A stretch of DNA of 50,808 bases, taken from NCBI RefSeq assembly GCF_001908205.1, contig NZ_LGHL01000058.1, positions 1 to 50,808 of the forward strand, in the 5' to 3' direction. Position 1 is the first letter of the stretch, and every line of letters begins with the position of its first letter. Shown piece by piece: positions 43,709-50,808 of this stretch. This DNA is from Bradyrhizobium sp. NAS80.1 (GTDB lineage Bacteria > Pseudomonadota > Alphaproteobacteria > Rhizobiales > Xanthobacteraceae). Made by a program: the position numbers and the translations under genes. The notes under the pieces were generated by a model. It was given only the letters and a program-made list of their open reading frames with translations, did no database searches and was not told the origin of the DNA.

Positions 43709-44371
43709 CTAACGCGCAGCAAGCCTTGACGGCGCCTTTGTCTCCGTCCGTCCCGCCGTCAGCGCCATCGTCGCCACGCTGACCACGCGCGCGACGACGT
43801 CCTCGACGTCGTCGAGATCGCATTTGCCTTCCGACAGTTTCGTCAGCCGCTCGCTCTCGCGGATGGTGTGGTGCGCCATCGCGAGCGCGAAATTCAGCCC
43901 CCAGTAGATATCGACGTCGCTGCGGTCGGGCAGGGAGCGGCGCATCGCGCCGACGAACTTCCGCAAGTGATCGATCTCGCGGTTCTTGATGCGGCGGATC
44001 GGCGGCACGGATTCGATCGACGCCCGGATCATGAAGCGTGCCGCGGTGGAGCGCTGGTTCTCAGGTCCCAGGCAGCCGCGCAATGTCGGGCCGACGAGCG
44101 CGCGCAGGATCACCTCGATCGGTGCGCGGCCGCCGCCTTGCTCTTCCGCCGCCTTCAATTCGTGCAGACGTTCGCGGTTGGTCGCGATCGAGCGGGTGAC
44201 GAACAGCTCCGCGATCAACTCGTCCTTCGAGCCGAAATGATAGTTCACCGCCGCAAGGTTGACATTGGCCTCCGCGACGATGTCGCGCATCGTCACGTCG
44301 CCAAAGCCGCGATCGGCGTAGAGCCGTTCGGCGGCGGCGAGAATGGCAGACCGGGTATGATCGCTGGCCAT
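43709..44371 (-). CDS. TetR/AcrR family transcriptional regulator
   Basis: This is a 220-aa repressor. ATG at 44371 (MASDHTRSAILAAAERLYAD) starts exactly at the DNA-binding domain; the extra 27 codons upstream are not family-like. The HTH is MRDIVAEANVNLAAVNYHFG, followed by the usual KDELIAELF. The C-terminal ligand domain is larger than its DNA-binding part and Arg-rich. It is divergent from an acyl-CoA dehydrogenase gene and has a dyad in the spacer, so it probably represses that gene and its kinase partner until an acyl-CoA appears (inference). Confidence 0.88.
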   Translation of the reverse strand: MASDHTRSAILAAAERLYADRGFGDVTMRDIVAEANVNLAAVNYHFGSKDELIAELFVTRSIATNRERLHELKAAEEQGGGRAPIEVILRALVGPTLRGCLGPENQRSTAARFMIRASIESVPPIRRIKNREIDHLRKFVGAMRRSLPDRSDVDIYWGLNFALAMAHHTIRESERLTKLSEGKCDLDDVEDVVARVVSVATMALTAGRTETKAPSRLAAR

Positions 44372-44398
44372 GGGTGCCCTCAGGGGAGGGAGTTGCAA

Positions 44399-44429
44399 TT
44401 CAAACACTTGTATGAAACTATCGTTTGAA
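44399..44429. promoter_or_regulatory. putative TetR operator
   Basis: The dyad TTCAAAC (44399-44405) and GTTTGAA (44423-44429), separated by 17 bases, lies 28 bases upstream of the TetR start and 155 bases upstream of the acyl-CoA dehydrogenase start. Position and symmetry fit a TetR dimer site controlling both directions. Confidence 0.55.
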
Positions 44430-44583
44430 GGCCGGAGAAAGTCAATCCGCAATCGAGACTCGTTCGCAATTCGCGAACGGGTTCCGGGGCTCGCAAAGCA
44501 CGCATTCGCGCTTGCGGGCCGCGCGATGCGGGAGGACAGTCCGGCGCAAAACAGGCTTTCAAAGCGAGACCGAGGAGCGTCCC

Positions 44584-45819
44584 ATGGACTTCGATATGTC
44601 GCCCAAGCAGAAGGAATGGCTCGACCGCGTGCAGTCCTTCATGAACAAGCACGTGCGTCCGGCCGTGCCTGTTTACAACGAGCAGGACAAGAGCGGCGAC
44701 CGCTGGAAGGTCATCCCGATCCTGGAAGACCTCAAGAAGAAGGCGAAGGCCGAAGGCCTCTGGAACATGTTCATGCCGCCGAGCGAGCATGAGGACGACG
44801 AATTCCGCGGAGCGGGATTGACCAATCTCGAATACGCGCTGCTGTCGGAGCAGATGGGCCACATCTCCTGGGCCTCGGAAGTGTTCAACTGTTCGGCGCC
44901 CGACACCGGCAACATGGAAGTGTTCATCCGCTACGGCTCCAAGGAGCAGAAGCGCAAATGGCTGCGTCCGCTGATGGACGGCGAGATCCGCTCGGCCTTC
45001 CTGATGACGGAACCGGCAGTCGCCTCGTCCGACGCCACCAACATCGAGACCCGCATCGAGAAGGACGGCGATCACTACGTCATCAACGGCCGCAAATGGT
45101 GGTCGTCCGGCGTCGGCGATCCCCGCTGCAAGATCGCGATCCTGATGGGCAAGACCGATTTCAACGCGGCCAAGCATCAGCAGCAGTCGCAGATCCTGGT
45201 TCCGCTCGACACCCCCGGCATCAAGGTCGAGAAGATGCTCCCGGTGTTCGGCTTCGACGACGCGCCGCACGGCCACGCCCAGGTGCTGCTCGAAAACGTG
45301 CGGGTGCCGAAGGAGAACATCCTGCTCGGCGAAGGCCGCGGCTTCGAGATCGCGCAGGGCCGTCTCGGACCGGGCCGTATCCATCACTGCATGCGCACCA
45401 TCGGCAAGGCCGAGGAAGCGCTTGAGAAGATGGTGAAGCGGCTGATGTCGCGCACCGCCTTCGGCAAGAAGATCGTCGAGCATTCGGTCTGGGAGCAGCG
45501 CATCGGCGAAGCCCGCACCAACATCGAGATGACGCGCCTCTTGTGCCTCAAGGCTGCCGACATGATGGACAAGGTCGGCAACAAGACCGCGCAGGCCGAG
45601 ATCGCCATGATCAAGGTCGCAGCGCCGAACATGGCGCTGAAGATCATCGACGAAGCGATCCAGGCCTTCGGCGGCGCGGGCGTGTCCGACGAGGCGGGAC
45701 TTGCCAAGGACTATGCCGGCATCCGCACGCTGCGGCTCGCCGACGGTCCGGACGAGGTGCACAATCGCGCCATTGCAAGGCTCGAAGTTCGGAAGTATGC
45801 AAATTCTCCCAAGCATTAA
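44584..45819 (+). CDS. acyl-CoA dehydrogenase, ACAD10/11-like
   Basis: This is a 411-aa FAD flavoprotein. The N-terminal helical domain includes [20 protein letters not shown]. The beta domain has [20 protein letters not shown], typical of ACAD10/11-like enzymes, and [19 protein letters not shown]. The C-terminal helical domain has [36 protein letters not shown] and [21 protein letters not shown] at 44584 has GAGGAG upstream. It is followed by an APH-like kinase gene, the pairing that is fused in animal ACAD10/11 and is used for 4-hydroxyacyl-CoA breakdown. Function here is inferred from that pairing. Confidence 0.9.
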   Translation: MDFDMSPKQKEWLDRVQSFMNKHVRPAVPVYNEQDKSGDRWKVIPILEDLKKKAKAEGLWNMFMPPSEHEDDEFRGAGLTNLEYALLSEQMGHISWASEVFNCSAPDTGNMEVFIRYGSKEQKRKWLRPLMDGEIRSAFLMTEPAVASSDATNIETRIEKDGDHYVINGRKWWSSGVGDPRCKIAILMGKTDFNAAKHQQQSQILVPLDTPGIKVEKMLPVFGFDDAPHGHAQVLLENVRVPKENILLGEGRGFEIAQGRLGPGRIHHCMRTIGKAEEALEKMVKRLMSRTAFGKKIVEHSVWEQRIGEARTNIEMTRLLCLKAADMMDKVGNKTAQAEIAMIKVAAPNMALKIIDEAIQAFGGAGVSDEAGLAKDYAGIRTLRLADGPDEVHNRAIARLEVRKYANSPKH

Positions 45820-45862
45820 GAGGGAGAGTCCTGCGGCGCTCCCGATTTGAAGAAACGACAGG

Positions 45863-45928
45863 GCATGATCCGCATTCGGAATGACCGCTTGACGCAAGTG
45901 CGCCAGCGGTTACCGATTAGGATCATGC
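45863..45928. repeat. palindromic interspersed repeat
   Basis: GCATGATCC at 45863-45871 pairs with GGATCATGC at 45920-45928, and GACCGCTT/AGCGGTTACC pair inside. This is a variant of the GCATGATCC-type repeat common between genes of Rhizobiales. It lies between two genes that appear to form one operon. Confidence 0.7.
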
Positions 45929-45952
45929 TCAGACTGAAGAGGGAGCGTCACC

Positions 45953-47011
45953 GTGGCTGACGGCGTCAGGAAAGACGAAGAATTCTCGGGCACCAAGCCG
46001 GTCGAGGAGCGGCATCGTTTCGACGAGCTGCGGCTCGAGGCCTGGATGCGCGACAACGTCGAAGGCTTTGAAGGCCCGCTGGTCGTCCTGCAGTTCAAGG
46101 GCGGCCAGTCCAACCCGACCTATCGGCTCAACACGCCGAAGCGCTCCTACGTGATGCGCAGAAAGCCGTTCGGCAAGTTGCTGCCGTCGGCGCATGCGGT
46201 TGATCGCGAATACCGCGTGATCGCAGCGCTTGGAAAGCAGGGCTTTCCGGTCGCGCGCGCCTATGCGCTTTGCCAGGACGATGGCATCATCGGCGCCGCC
46301 TTCTACATCATGTCGATGGAGGAGGGCCGCGTGTTCTGGGATCCGACGCTGCCAAGCCAGGATGCCGACGCGCGCCGAAAGATCTTCACCAGCAAGATCG
46401 AGACGCTGGCCAAGCTCCACATGTACGATCCCGTCGCGATCGGCCTTGGCGATTTCGGCAAGCCCGGCAACTATTTCGCGCGCCAGATCGACCGCTGGAC
46501 CAAGCAGTATCGCGCCTCCGAAACGCAACACATTCCGGAGTTCGAGAAGGTCGCCGAATGGCTGCCGAAGACCGTGCCGGATCAGGCGCGCGTCTCCATC
46601 GTCCATGGCGACTATCGACTCGACAACATGATTTTCCACGCGACGGAACCTCGCGTGCAGGCCGTGCTGGACTGGGAGCTGTCGACGCTCGGCGATCCCA
46701 TGGCCGACTTCACCTATCTCTTGATGCAGTGGATCATGCCGGGCCTGGAGGGCGCCGACCTCAAGGCGCTCAACATCCCGAGCGTGGAGGAAGCCGCGCA
46801 GATCTATTGCAATGTCACCAAGATGACGGTGCCGGATCTCAACTGGTACTTCGCCTACAATCTATTCCGCCTCGCGGGCATCACCCAGGGCATCGCCGGC
46901 CGCGTCCGCGACGGCACCGCGGCGAATGCCAAGGCGCTCGAATCCGCCAAGCGCACCGTGCCGCTGTCAAAGGCCTCATGGGAATACGCGCAGAAGGCAG
47001 GCGCGGTTTAG
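45953..47011 (+). CDS. APH-like phosphotransferase, partner of the acyl-CoA dehydrogenase
   Basis: This is a 352-aa aminoglycoside-phosphotransferase-like kinase. The N-lobe has LQFKGGQSNPTYRL and YVMRRKPFGKLLPSAHAVDR (the ATP lysine is in RRKP). The catalytic loop is VSIVHGDYRLDNMIFHA (H-G-D-x4-N), and the metal site is VLDWELSTLGDPMADF. The start is a GTG at 45953 after AGAGGGAG. In ACAD10/11 systems and in the levulinate pathway such a kinase phosphorylates a 4-hydroxyacyl-CoA so that the dehydrogenase partner can act; the same role is likely here. Confidence 0.87.
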   Translation: MADGVRKDEEFSGTKPVEERHRFDELRLEAWMRDNVEGFEGPLVVLQFKGGQSNPTYRLNTPKRSYVMRRKPFGKLLPSAHAVDREYRVIAALGKQGFPVARAYALCQDDGIIGAAFYIMSMEEGRVFWDPTLPSQDADARRKIFTSKIETLAKLHMYDPVAIGLGDFGKPGNYFARQIDRWTKQYRASETQHIPEFEKVAEWLPKTVPDQARVSIVHGDYRLDNMIFHATEPRVQAVLDWELSTLGDPMADFTYLLMQWIMPGLEGADLKALNIPSVEEAAQIYCNVTKMTVPDLNWYFAYNLFRLAGITQGIAGRVRDGTAANAKALESAKRTVPLSKASWEYAQKAGAV

Positions 47012-47019
47012 GAATAACG

Positions 47020-47050
47020 AAGGCACGGCTGTCGAGGCCGCGCCTTTTTT
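47020..47050 (+). terminator. intrinsic terminator of the dehydrogenase/kinase operon
   Basis: The stem AAGGCACGGC (47020-47029) with GCCGCGCCTT (47037-47046) pairs at 9 of 10 positions around a 7-nt loop and runs into T6 (47045-47050). It is 9 bases after the kinase stop. Confidence 0.75.
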
Positions 47051-47070
47051 CTTTGTGGTGCTTGCGCGTC

Positions 47071-47126
47071 TCTCGTGTCCCGGACGCGGTGCAGCACGAA
47101 GTGCTGCTCCGCAGAGCCGGGACCCA
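47071..47126 (+). repeat. 56-nt palindromic repeat, copy A
   Basis: This copy begins TCTCGTGTCCCGGACGC and ends AGAGCCGGGACCCA. The outer stem is GTCCCGG/CCGGGAC; the inner stem is GCAGCAC/GTGCTGC with loop GAA. It ends one base before the stop codon of the GIY-YIG gene. Confidence 0.85.
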
Positions 47127-47127
47127 G

Positions 47128-47424
47128 TTACGTCGCCAAGGTATTCAGCTCGTCCGTGAGATCGCGCCAGTCCGGATTGAGATCTTCGATCAGCTTAAGC
47201 TTCCAATCGCGTCGCCAGCGCTTCAGCGTATGTTCGCGCGCGCGAGCTTCGAGTACTGACTCGAAGGTTTCGAAATAGACGAGCAAGCTTACTCCATACT
47301 GCCGCGTGAAGCCGGGTATGAGTTTGGCCTTGTGCTCCGTCATTCTGCGAGCGAGGTCGTTGGTGACTCCGACATAGAGGGTCCCGTTTCGTCTGCTCGC
47401 AAGGATGTAAACGAAGAACGACAT
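47128..47424 (-). CDS. small GIY-YIG nuclease-like protein
   Basis: This is a 98-aa single-domain GIY-YIG protein of the UPF0213/YhbQ type. The motifs appear as FFVYILASRRNGTLYVGVTN (VYI...YVG), then LARRMTEHK with the catalytic Arg, and the Glu in VLEARAREHTLKRW. ATG at 47424. Such small proteins nick or cut DNA or have unknown roles; they exist in many copies in Bradyrhizobium genomes. Its stop codon abuts repeat copy A, and two further copies lie just upstream of its start, so the gene and the repeats look like one unit inserted between an operon end and the ArgE-like gene. Confidence 0.85.
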   Translation of the reverse strand: MSFFVYILASRRNGTLYVGVTNDLARRMTEHKAKLIPGFTRQYGVSLLVYFETFESVLEARAREHTLKRWRRDWKLKLIEDLNPDWRDLTDELNTLAT

Positions 47425-47493
47425 GGCTCTGCAACCAGCGCTGATAGCGACACCACCTAGGGCGGCATGTTTCGATGCTGTCGCCAAGCGCTC

Positions 47494-47549
47494 TGGGTCC
47501 CGGCTCTGCAGCGCGTCACTTCGTGCCGCACTGCGTCCGGGACATGAGA
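47494..47549 (-). repeat. 56-nt palindromic repeat, copy B
   Basis: This copy is in inverted orientation relative to copies A and C; read on the minus strand it begins TCTCATGTCCCGGACGC. The outer 7-bp stem is intact. Two inner pairs differ from copy A by compensatory change (repeat offsets 18/40 and 23/35) and one pair is broken (24/34). Confidence 0.8.
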
Positions 47550-47590
47550 CCGGTGTTTCCTCCGCGGCCAATTCCGTAGTCGTAGGTTCG

Positions 47591-47646
47591 TCTCGTGTCC
47601 CGGACGCGCTGCAGCGTGCAACGCTGCTGCGCAGAGCCGGGACCCA
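47591..47646 (+). repeat. 56-nt palindromic repeat, copy C
   Basis: It differs from copy A at 7 of 56 positions, and six of these form three compensatory pairs (offsets 19/39, 26/32 and 27/31). The outer stem GTCCCGG/CCGGGAC is unchanged. It ends 18 bases before the stop codon of the ArgE-like gene. Confidence 0.85.
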
Positions 47647-47664
47647 ATCAATTGCGAACTCCAA

Positions 47665-48837
47665 TCACGACGCCGCACAATACGCGATCAGCCTCTCCAC
47701 GAACCCCGCACACTTCTCCAGCTCCGCCATCTCCACAAACTCGTCCGGCGTATGCGCCTGCGCGATCGAGCCGGGGCCGATGACCACGGACGGCACGCCG
47801 GCCATGCTGACGAACAGGCCGGCCTCGGTGCCGAAGGCGACTTTTGCGTGGTCGTTGCGGCCGGCGAGACTCTTGGCCAGCGTGACGATGGCGGCGTCGG
47901 GCTTTGTGTCGAGCGCGGGATAATCGAGTATCTCCTCGAAATCGATGCCGCACTCCGGATGCTTCGCTTTCATCGCCGGCTCGAGTTCGGCCTTGGTCCA
48001 GGCGATGATCGCATCCGTCACCTGCCGGGACTCGGTGATGCCGATGCCGCGGCATTCGAAATCCACCGTGCAGGTATCCGGCACGATGTTCAGCGCCGCA
48101 CCGCCGTGCACGATGCTGGTCAGCAGCGTCGAGTGCGGAACGTCGTAGAGGCTGTCCTGCGACGCCGCGGCCGCAAGCCTTACCGCGCGGCGGCGGATCT
48201 CGGTGATCATCTCGGCGGCGTATTCGATGGCGTTGACGCCATCGGGCGCGATCGAGGAGTGGCGGGCGAGCCCCCTGAAGGTCGCGCGCACGCCGTGCTT
48301 GCCCTTGTGGCCGATGATGACCTGCATCTGCGTGGGCTCGCCGACGAAGCAGCCGAGCGGCTTCACGCGCTTTTTCGCGACCTCGCGGAGCATCGGCCGC
48401 ACCCCGACGCAGCCGATCTCCTCGTCATAGGAGATCGCCAGATGAATCGGCGTTGCGAGCTTCGCCTCCAGCATCTCCGGAACCATGGCGAGGCACACCG
48501 CCACAAAACCCTTCATGTCGGTGGTGCCGCGGCCATAGAGCTTGCCGTCGCGCTCGACGAGCTCGAACGGATCATGGCTCCACTCCTGGCCCGCGACGGG
48601 CACCACGTCGGTGTGGCCCGACAGTACGAGGCCGGGGCGATCCTCGGGTCCGATCGTCACCCAAAGCGAAGCCTTTTGCCCGGTCTCGTCGACAATGCGT
48701 TCGCCGTTGACGCCGAGCGAGGCGAGATAGCCCTCGATATGGGCGATCAGGGGCAAGTTGGTGCGGTCGCTGACTGTGTCGAAGCCGACGAGGTCGGCGA
48801 GCAGCTTGCGGATACGGTCGGGTCTTGAGCTTTGCAT
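47665..48837 (-). CDS. argE: acetylornithine deacetylase (M20 peptidase family)
   Basis: This is a 390-aa zinc metallohydrolase. SGHTDVVPVAGQEW supplies a metal His and Asp, and GRGTTDMKGFVA the bridging Asp. ISYDEEIGCVG has the catalytic Glu pair. The dimerisation domain follows (GLARHSSIAPDGVNAIE). VAFGTEAGLFVSMAGVPSVV, near the end, is typical of ArgE. Length is normal. It would remove the acetyl group from N2-acetylornithine in arginine synthesis. Other M20 amidohydrolases look alike, and bacteria often carry several, so the exact substrate is not certain. It is transcribed away from the TetR gene. Confidence 0.82.
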   Translation of the reverse strand: MQSSRPDRIRKLLADLVGFDTVSDRTNLPLIAHIEGYLASLGVNGERIVDETGQKASLWVTIGPEDRPGLVLSGHTDVVPVAGQEWSHDPFELVERDGKLYGRGTTDMKGFVAVCLAMVPEMLEAKLATPIHLAISYDEEIGCVGVRPMLREVAKKRVKPLGCFVGEPTQMQVIIGHKGKHGVRATFRGLARHSSIAPDGVNAIEYAAEMITEIRRRAVRLAAAASQDSLYDVPHSTLLTSIVHGGAALNIVPDTCTVDFECRGIGITESRQVTDAIIAWTKAELEPAMKAKHPECGIDFEEILDYPALDTKPDAAIVTLAKSLAGRNDHAKVAFGTEAGLFVSMAGVPSVVIGPGSIAQAHTPDEFVEMAELEKCAGFVERLIAYCAAS

Positions 48838-48909
48838 CAGAGGTCACGGAAAAAGAGGAGGTTTGCCGGCGCGTGCAGCATAGCAACAGCTTCTCCTGAC
48901 GGGCAAATG

Positions 48910-49587
48910 TCAGCGCCTGGCCTTGCTGCCTGCGATTTGTTCCACGGCCGCCAGGTCATGCGGCAGAATCTGCTTGAACAGCGCGAGCGACCGGCGGCCC
49001 TCCGAAGGCGGCAGGATGAGCGCGTGGCGCACCGCGGCGGCGATCAGCACCATCGTCAATTGCGAGAAGGAGGCTAGGGCGGCCGCCGGGACGTTTGGCG
49101 CGACGCGTCGCAGAGCGTCGCAGAGCAGGCCGGCGAGAAACGCGACGTCGTCCTCGTCGATCTTCTGCAGCGTCCTGTCGGCCTGCGTCGCCTGCCAGAT
49201 GTGATGCATCACCGGATGCTCGCGGAACATCTGCTCATAGCCGTCGGTGATGCGGCACAGCGTGGCGTGCAGGTCGGACAGCCTCTTCATCTCGGCGAGG
49301 TCGCGCTGGACGCAGTCGCGGCCGATGGCATTGCAGCGCTCGGCCAGCGTCCCGATCACGGCGCTCTTGTCCGGGAAATATTGATAGAGCGAGCCGAAGG
49401 CGATGCTGGTTCGCTCGACAATGTCGCTCATGCGGAAGGCGTCGCTGCCCTTCTCGGTGAGGATCTCGGCCGCAGCGGTCAGGATGCGATCGAAGCGCTC
49501 CCGGCTTCGCTCCTGCGTCGGCACCAGCGGCGTGCGCCGCGCTGCCGGGCGCGTGCTCTTGTCCGTCCTGCCTTTCCGTTCCGGCAT
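48910..49587 (-). CDS. TetR/AcrR family transcriptional regulator
   Basis: This is a 225-aa repressor starting at ATG 49587 (MPERKGRTDKSTRPAARRTP, with a basic leader). The HTH is FRMSDIVERTSIAFGSLYQY, and the ligand domain is Ala/Leu-rich. The spacer to the divergent DUF1772 gene holds a perfect 7-bp dyad. It probably represses itself and that gene. The inducer is not known. Confidence 0.87.
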   Translation of the reverse strand: MPERKGRTDKSTRPAARRTPLVPTQERSRERFDRILTAAAEILTEKGSDAFRMSDIVERTSIAFGSLYQYFPDKSAVIGTLAERCNAIGRDCVQRDLAEMKRLSDLHATLCRITDGYEQMFREHPVMHHIWQATQADRTLQKIDEDDVAFLAGLLCDALRRVAPNVPAAALASFSQLTMVLIAAAVRHALILPPSEGRRSLALFKQILPHDLAAVEQIAGSKARR

Positions 49588-49646
49588 CCGTAGTTCCCGC
49601 TGATAGTGCTTGACGGTTAAAATAAGGGAGTTTATCGCATTTATCA

Positions 49647-49667
49647 AATACGAGAGATTATCGTATT
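49647..49667. promoter_or_regulatory. putative TetR operator
   Basis: The dyad AATACGA (49647-49653) and TCGTATT (49661-49667) is perfect, with a 7-base spacer. It lies between the divergent TetR gene and the DUF1772 gene, 16 bases before the latter's start codon, so bound repressor would block initiation. Confidence 0.6.
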
Positions 49668-49682
49668 CTGAGGAGGTGCGGC

Positions 49683-50165
49683 ATGCGTCAGGTTTTCACG
49701 ACCGGGCTTCTCTGGTTTTCGGCGATCGGCTGCGGCCTCCTGGCCGGCATCTATTTCGCTTTTTCGACCTTCATCATGATCGCACTCGGCCGCCTCGATC
49801 AGGCCGCCGGCATCGCGGCGATGAACGCGATCAATGTCGACATCGTGCGCTCGCTGTTCATGCCGCTCTTCCTCGGCACGACAATGGCGGGCGCGGTATT
49901 GGTTGTGATGGGCGCGATGCGCGTCGGCGAGCCGGGGGCGGTGAGCATGATCGTCGGCGGCGGACTCTACGTCATCGGCATGTTCGTTGTGACGATGGTC
50001 TTCAATGTTCCGCTCAACAATACGCTCGCTGCCGTGGGGCCGTTAGGGCCAGAGGCAAGTGCATTGTGGGCGACGTATCTGAAGGACTGGACGTTCTGGA
50101 ACCACGTGCGCACGGTCACGTCGGCGGTGGCGAGCGCGCTGTTTATCGCGGCGCTCACTTCGTAG
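49683..50165 (+). CDS. DUF1772 family membrane protein
   Basis: This is a 160-aa protein with four hydrophobic helices (LLWFSAIGCGLLAGIYFAFS, LFLGTTMAGAVLVVMGAM, MIVGGGLYVIGMFVVTMVF and a C-terminal one). The polar VPLNNTLAAV motif before the last helix is the DUF1772/anthrone-oxygenase-like signature. Some relatives assist oxygenation of polyketides; most are unknown. AGGAGGTG at 49671-49678 supports the ATG at 49683. It is regulated by the divergent TetR gene. Confidence 0.82.
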   Translation: MRQVFTTGLLWFSAIGCGLLAGIYFAFSTFIMIALGRLDQAAGIAAMNAINVDIVRSLFMPLFLGTTMAGAVLVVMGAMRVGEPGAVSMIVGGGLYVIGMFVVTMVFNVPLNNTLAAVGPLGPEASALWATYLKDWTFWNHVRTVTSAVASALFIAALTS

Positions 50166-50236
50166 CCGGGTGAGCGAAGCGATACCCGGGACAGCCGCGA
50201 CAGGAATCCCGGATATCGCTTCGCTCACCGGGCTAC
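50162..50236. repeat. interspersed inverted repeat after the DUF1772 gene
   Basis: Arms of about 30 bases (GTAGCCGGGTGAGCGAAGCG and its near complement ending CGCTTCGCTCACCGGGCTAC) face each other across about 15 bases. This is a familiar kind of Bradyrhizobium intergenic repeat. It overlaps the stop codon and may terminate transcription. Confidence 0.75.
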
Positions 50237-50808
50237 AACACCTTGCGTTGCCCGACGGGCAAAACACCCAAACCATCGGTCAACGCACCTCACCAAATAT
50301 ATTCCGCTTTACCGAATTTCGGAAATGGCGTATCTGTCGCCTCACTCCGGCCCGAGGAGGAGGGGCGTATCGCGATCGTCACGACACGCGGGCCGGACGG
50401 CGGTGGACGTGGGCCATATCGGCGCGATTGGCTTCGCAGGGCAGGCGACTGTGAGCGGAGACCTCGCGCGCACGACCGGTGTGATCCGCGTACGGCCAAA
50501 ATCGTGTGGTCCTGGCGCCCGGAGTCTGTGCGTCAAGTCTTGCGGTGATGTTGCGGCCCGACCGGACCGCGCGCGTCAGCCATCCGCGAGGTGACGGGGG
50601 CAATAGTGCATCGCTCTCCGGGGAGAGCGCGACATAAGCCGTTCCAACCATCCGCGCAGGGAAGGCCGGGATGTCTCCGGTTGCCCTGTTTCCCACCGTG
50701 CATTGTAGCGCAATCTGCTCTTGGCATGGCGGTCCATGGGAGCCAGCCGGCTCCCGGTCTTCCCTGCGCCCTTGTGTCCTGAAAATCTGCCAGAATGTGC
50801 GAACGGGC
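50237..50808. other. non-coding end of the window with a long-range inverted repeat
   Basis: No gene is supported here. Short open frames exist in several phases but their products look like shadows, rich in Arg, Ala and Pro. CGCAGGGAAGGCCGGG at 50655-50670 and CCCGGTCTTCCCTGCG at 50753-50768 are complementary at 15 of 16 positions, enclosing smaller palindromes (GGAGCCAGCCGGCTCC). It may be a repeat family or a structured RNA. Confidence 0.4.

Noticed and set aside
47071..47646. Reading the three 56-nt repeats as a CRISPR array
   Set aside because: Only three copies, in mixed orientation, with unequal spacing of hundreds of bases and a gene between them, and no cas genes.
50243..50696. Overlapping short open frames near the right end
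   Set aside because: They occur on both strands in several phases, lack ribosome sites and have no domain; the region looks like repeat or non-coding DNA.

Overview
The window looks like a stretch of chromosome from a GC-rich alphaproteobacterium of the Bradyrhizobium type. This rests on codon use, on the gene families present, and on several intergenic palindromic repeats of the sort scattered through Bradyrhizobium and related genomes. No rRNA, complete tRNA or CRISPR array was found. The assignment to genus is inference.

Region by region: (1) About 1-2.6 kb looks like the edge of an integrated element. It has small hypothetical genes, a serine recombinase with an array of GTCCGTT-type repeats just upstream, an ORF interrupted by an amber codon, and the 3' half of a tRNA-Gly(TCC) gene whose 5' half is missing. 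(2) 2.9-6.1 kb carries a GNAT acetyltransferase, a VanZ-like membrane protein, an FkbM methyltransferase and a Crp/Fnr regulator. (3) 6.3-29.4 kb is a large exopolysaccharide locus. A tightly overlapping plus-strand operon encodes a priming sugar-phosphate transferase, an AlgD-like nucleotide-sugar dehydrogenase, GT4 and GT2 glycosyltransferases, a heparinase II/III-family protein, a methyltransferase, a flippase fused to a GT4 domain, a VpsF/Wzy-like polymerase and a CapK/PaaK-like adenylate-forming protein. Around it lie a second FkbM methyltransferase, a GH5 glycanase, an AsnB-like amidotransferase, another GT4, an ExoF/Wza-like export protein, an ExoP/Wzc-like chain-length regulator and kinase, and a PAP2 phosphatase. 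Together these would prime, build, flip, polymerise, modify and export a polysaccharide that probably contains uronic acid. (4) 29.6-31 kb has a broken DUF3626 gene and two very small genes. (5) 31-50.2 kb is ordinary metabolic backbone: MFS transporter, CaiB/BaiF CoA-transferase, a giant SAM-cyclase-ATPase-TPR regulator, a BKACE enzyme with an AraC regulator, an autotransporter, RidA, a TetR/acyl-CoA dehydrogenase/APH-like kinase module, a GIY-YIG nuclease, ArgE-like deacetylase, and a TetR/DUF1772 pair. Repeats, a MITE-like element and a phage terminase scrap are interspersed.

The most striking pattern is that four genes of the exopolysaccharide operon are thrown out of frame at five homopolymer tracts. 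In every case removing exactly one base restores a full-length protein (489, 677, 828 and 420 aa). This is either a systematic base-calling error or a set of phase-variable tracts; reads would decide. The second is a GIY-YIG nuclease gene bounded by three copies of a 56-nt palindromic repeat whose stems differ by compensatory changes. The third is a 212-bp MITE-like element with an 8-bp target duplication, inserted in the loop of another palindrome.
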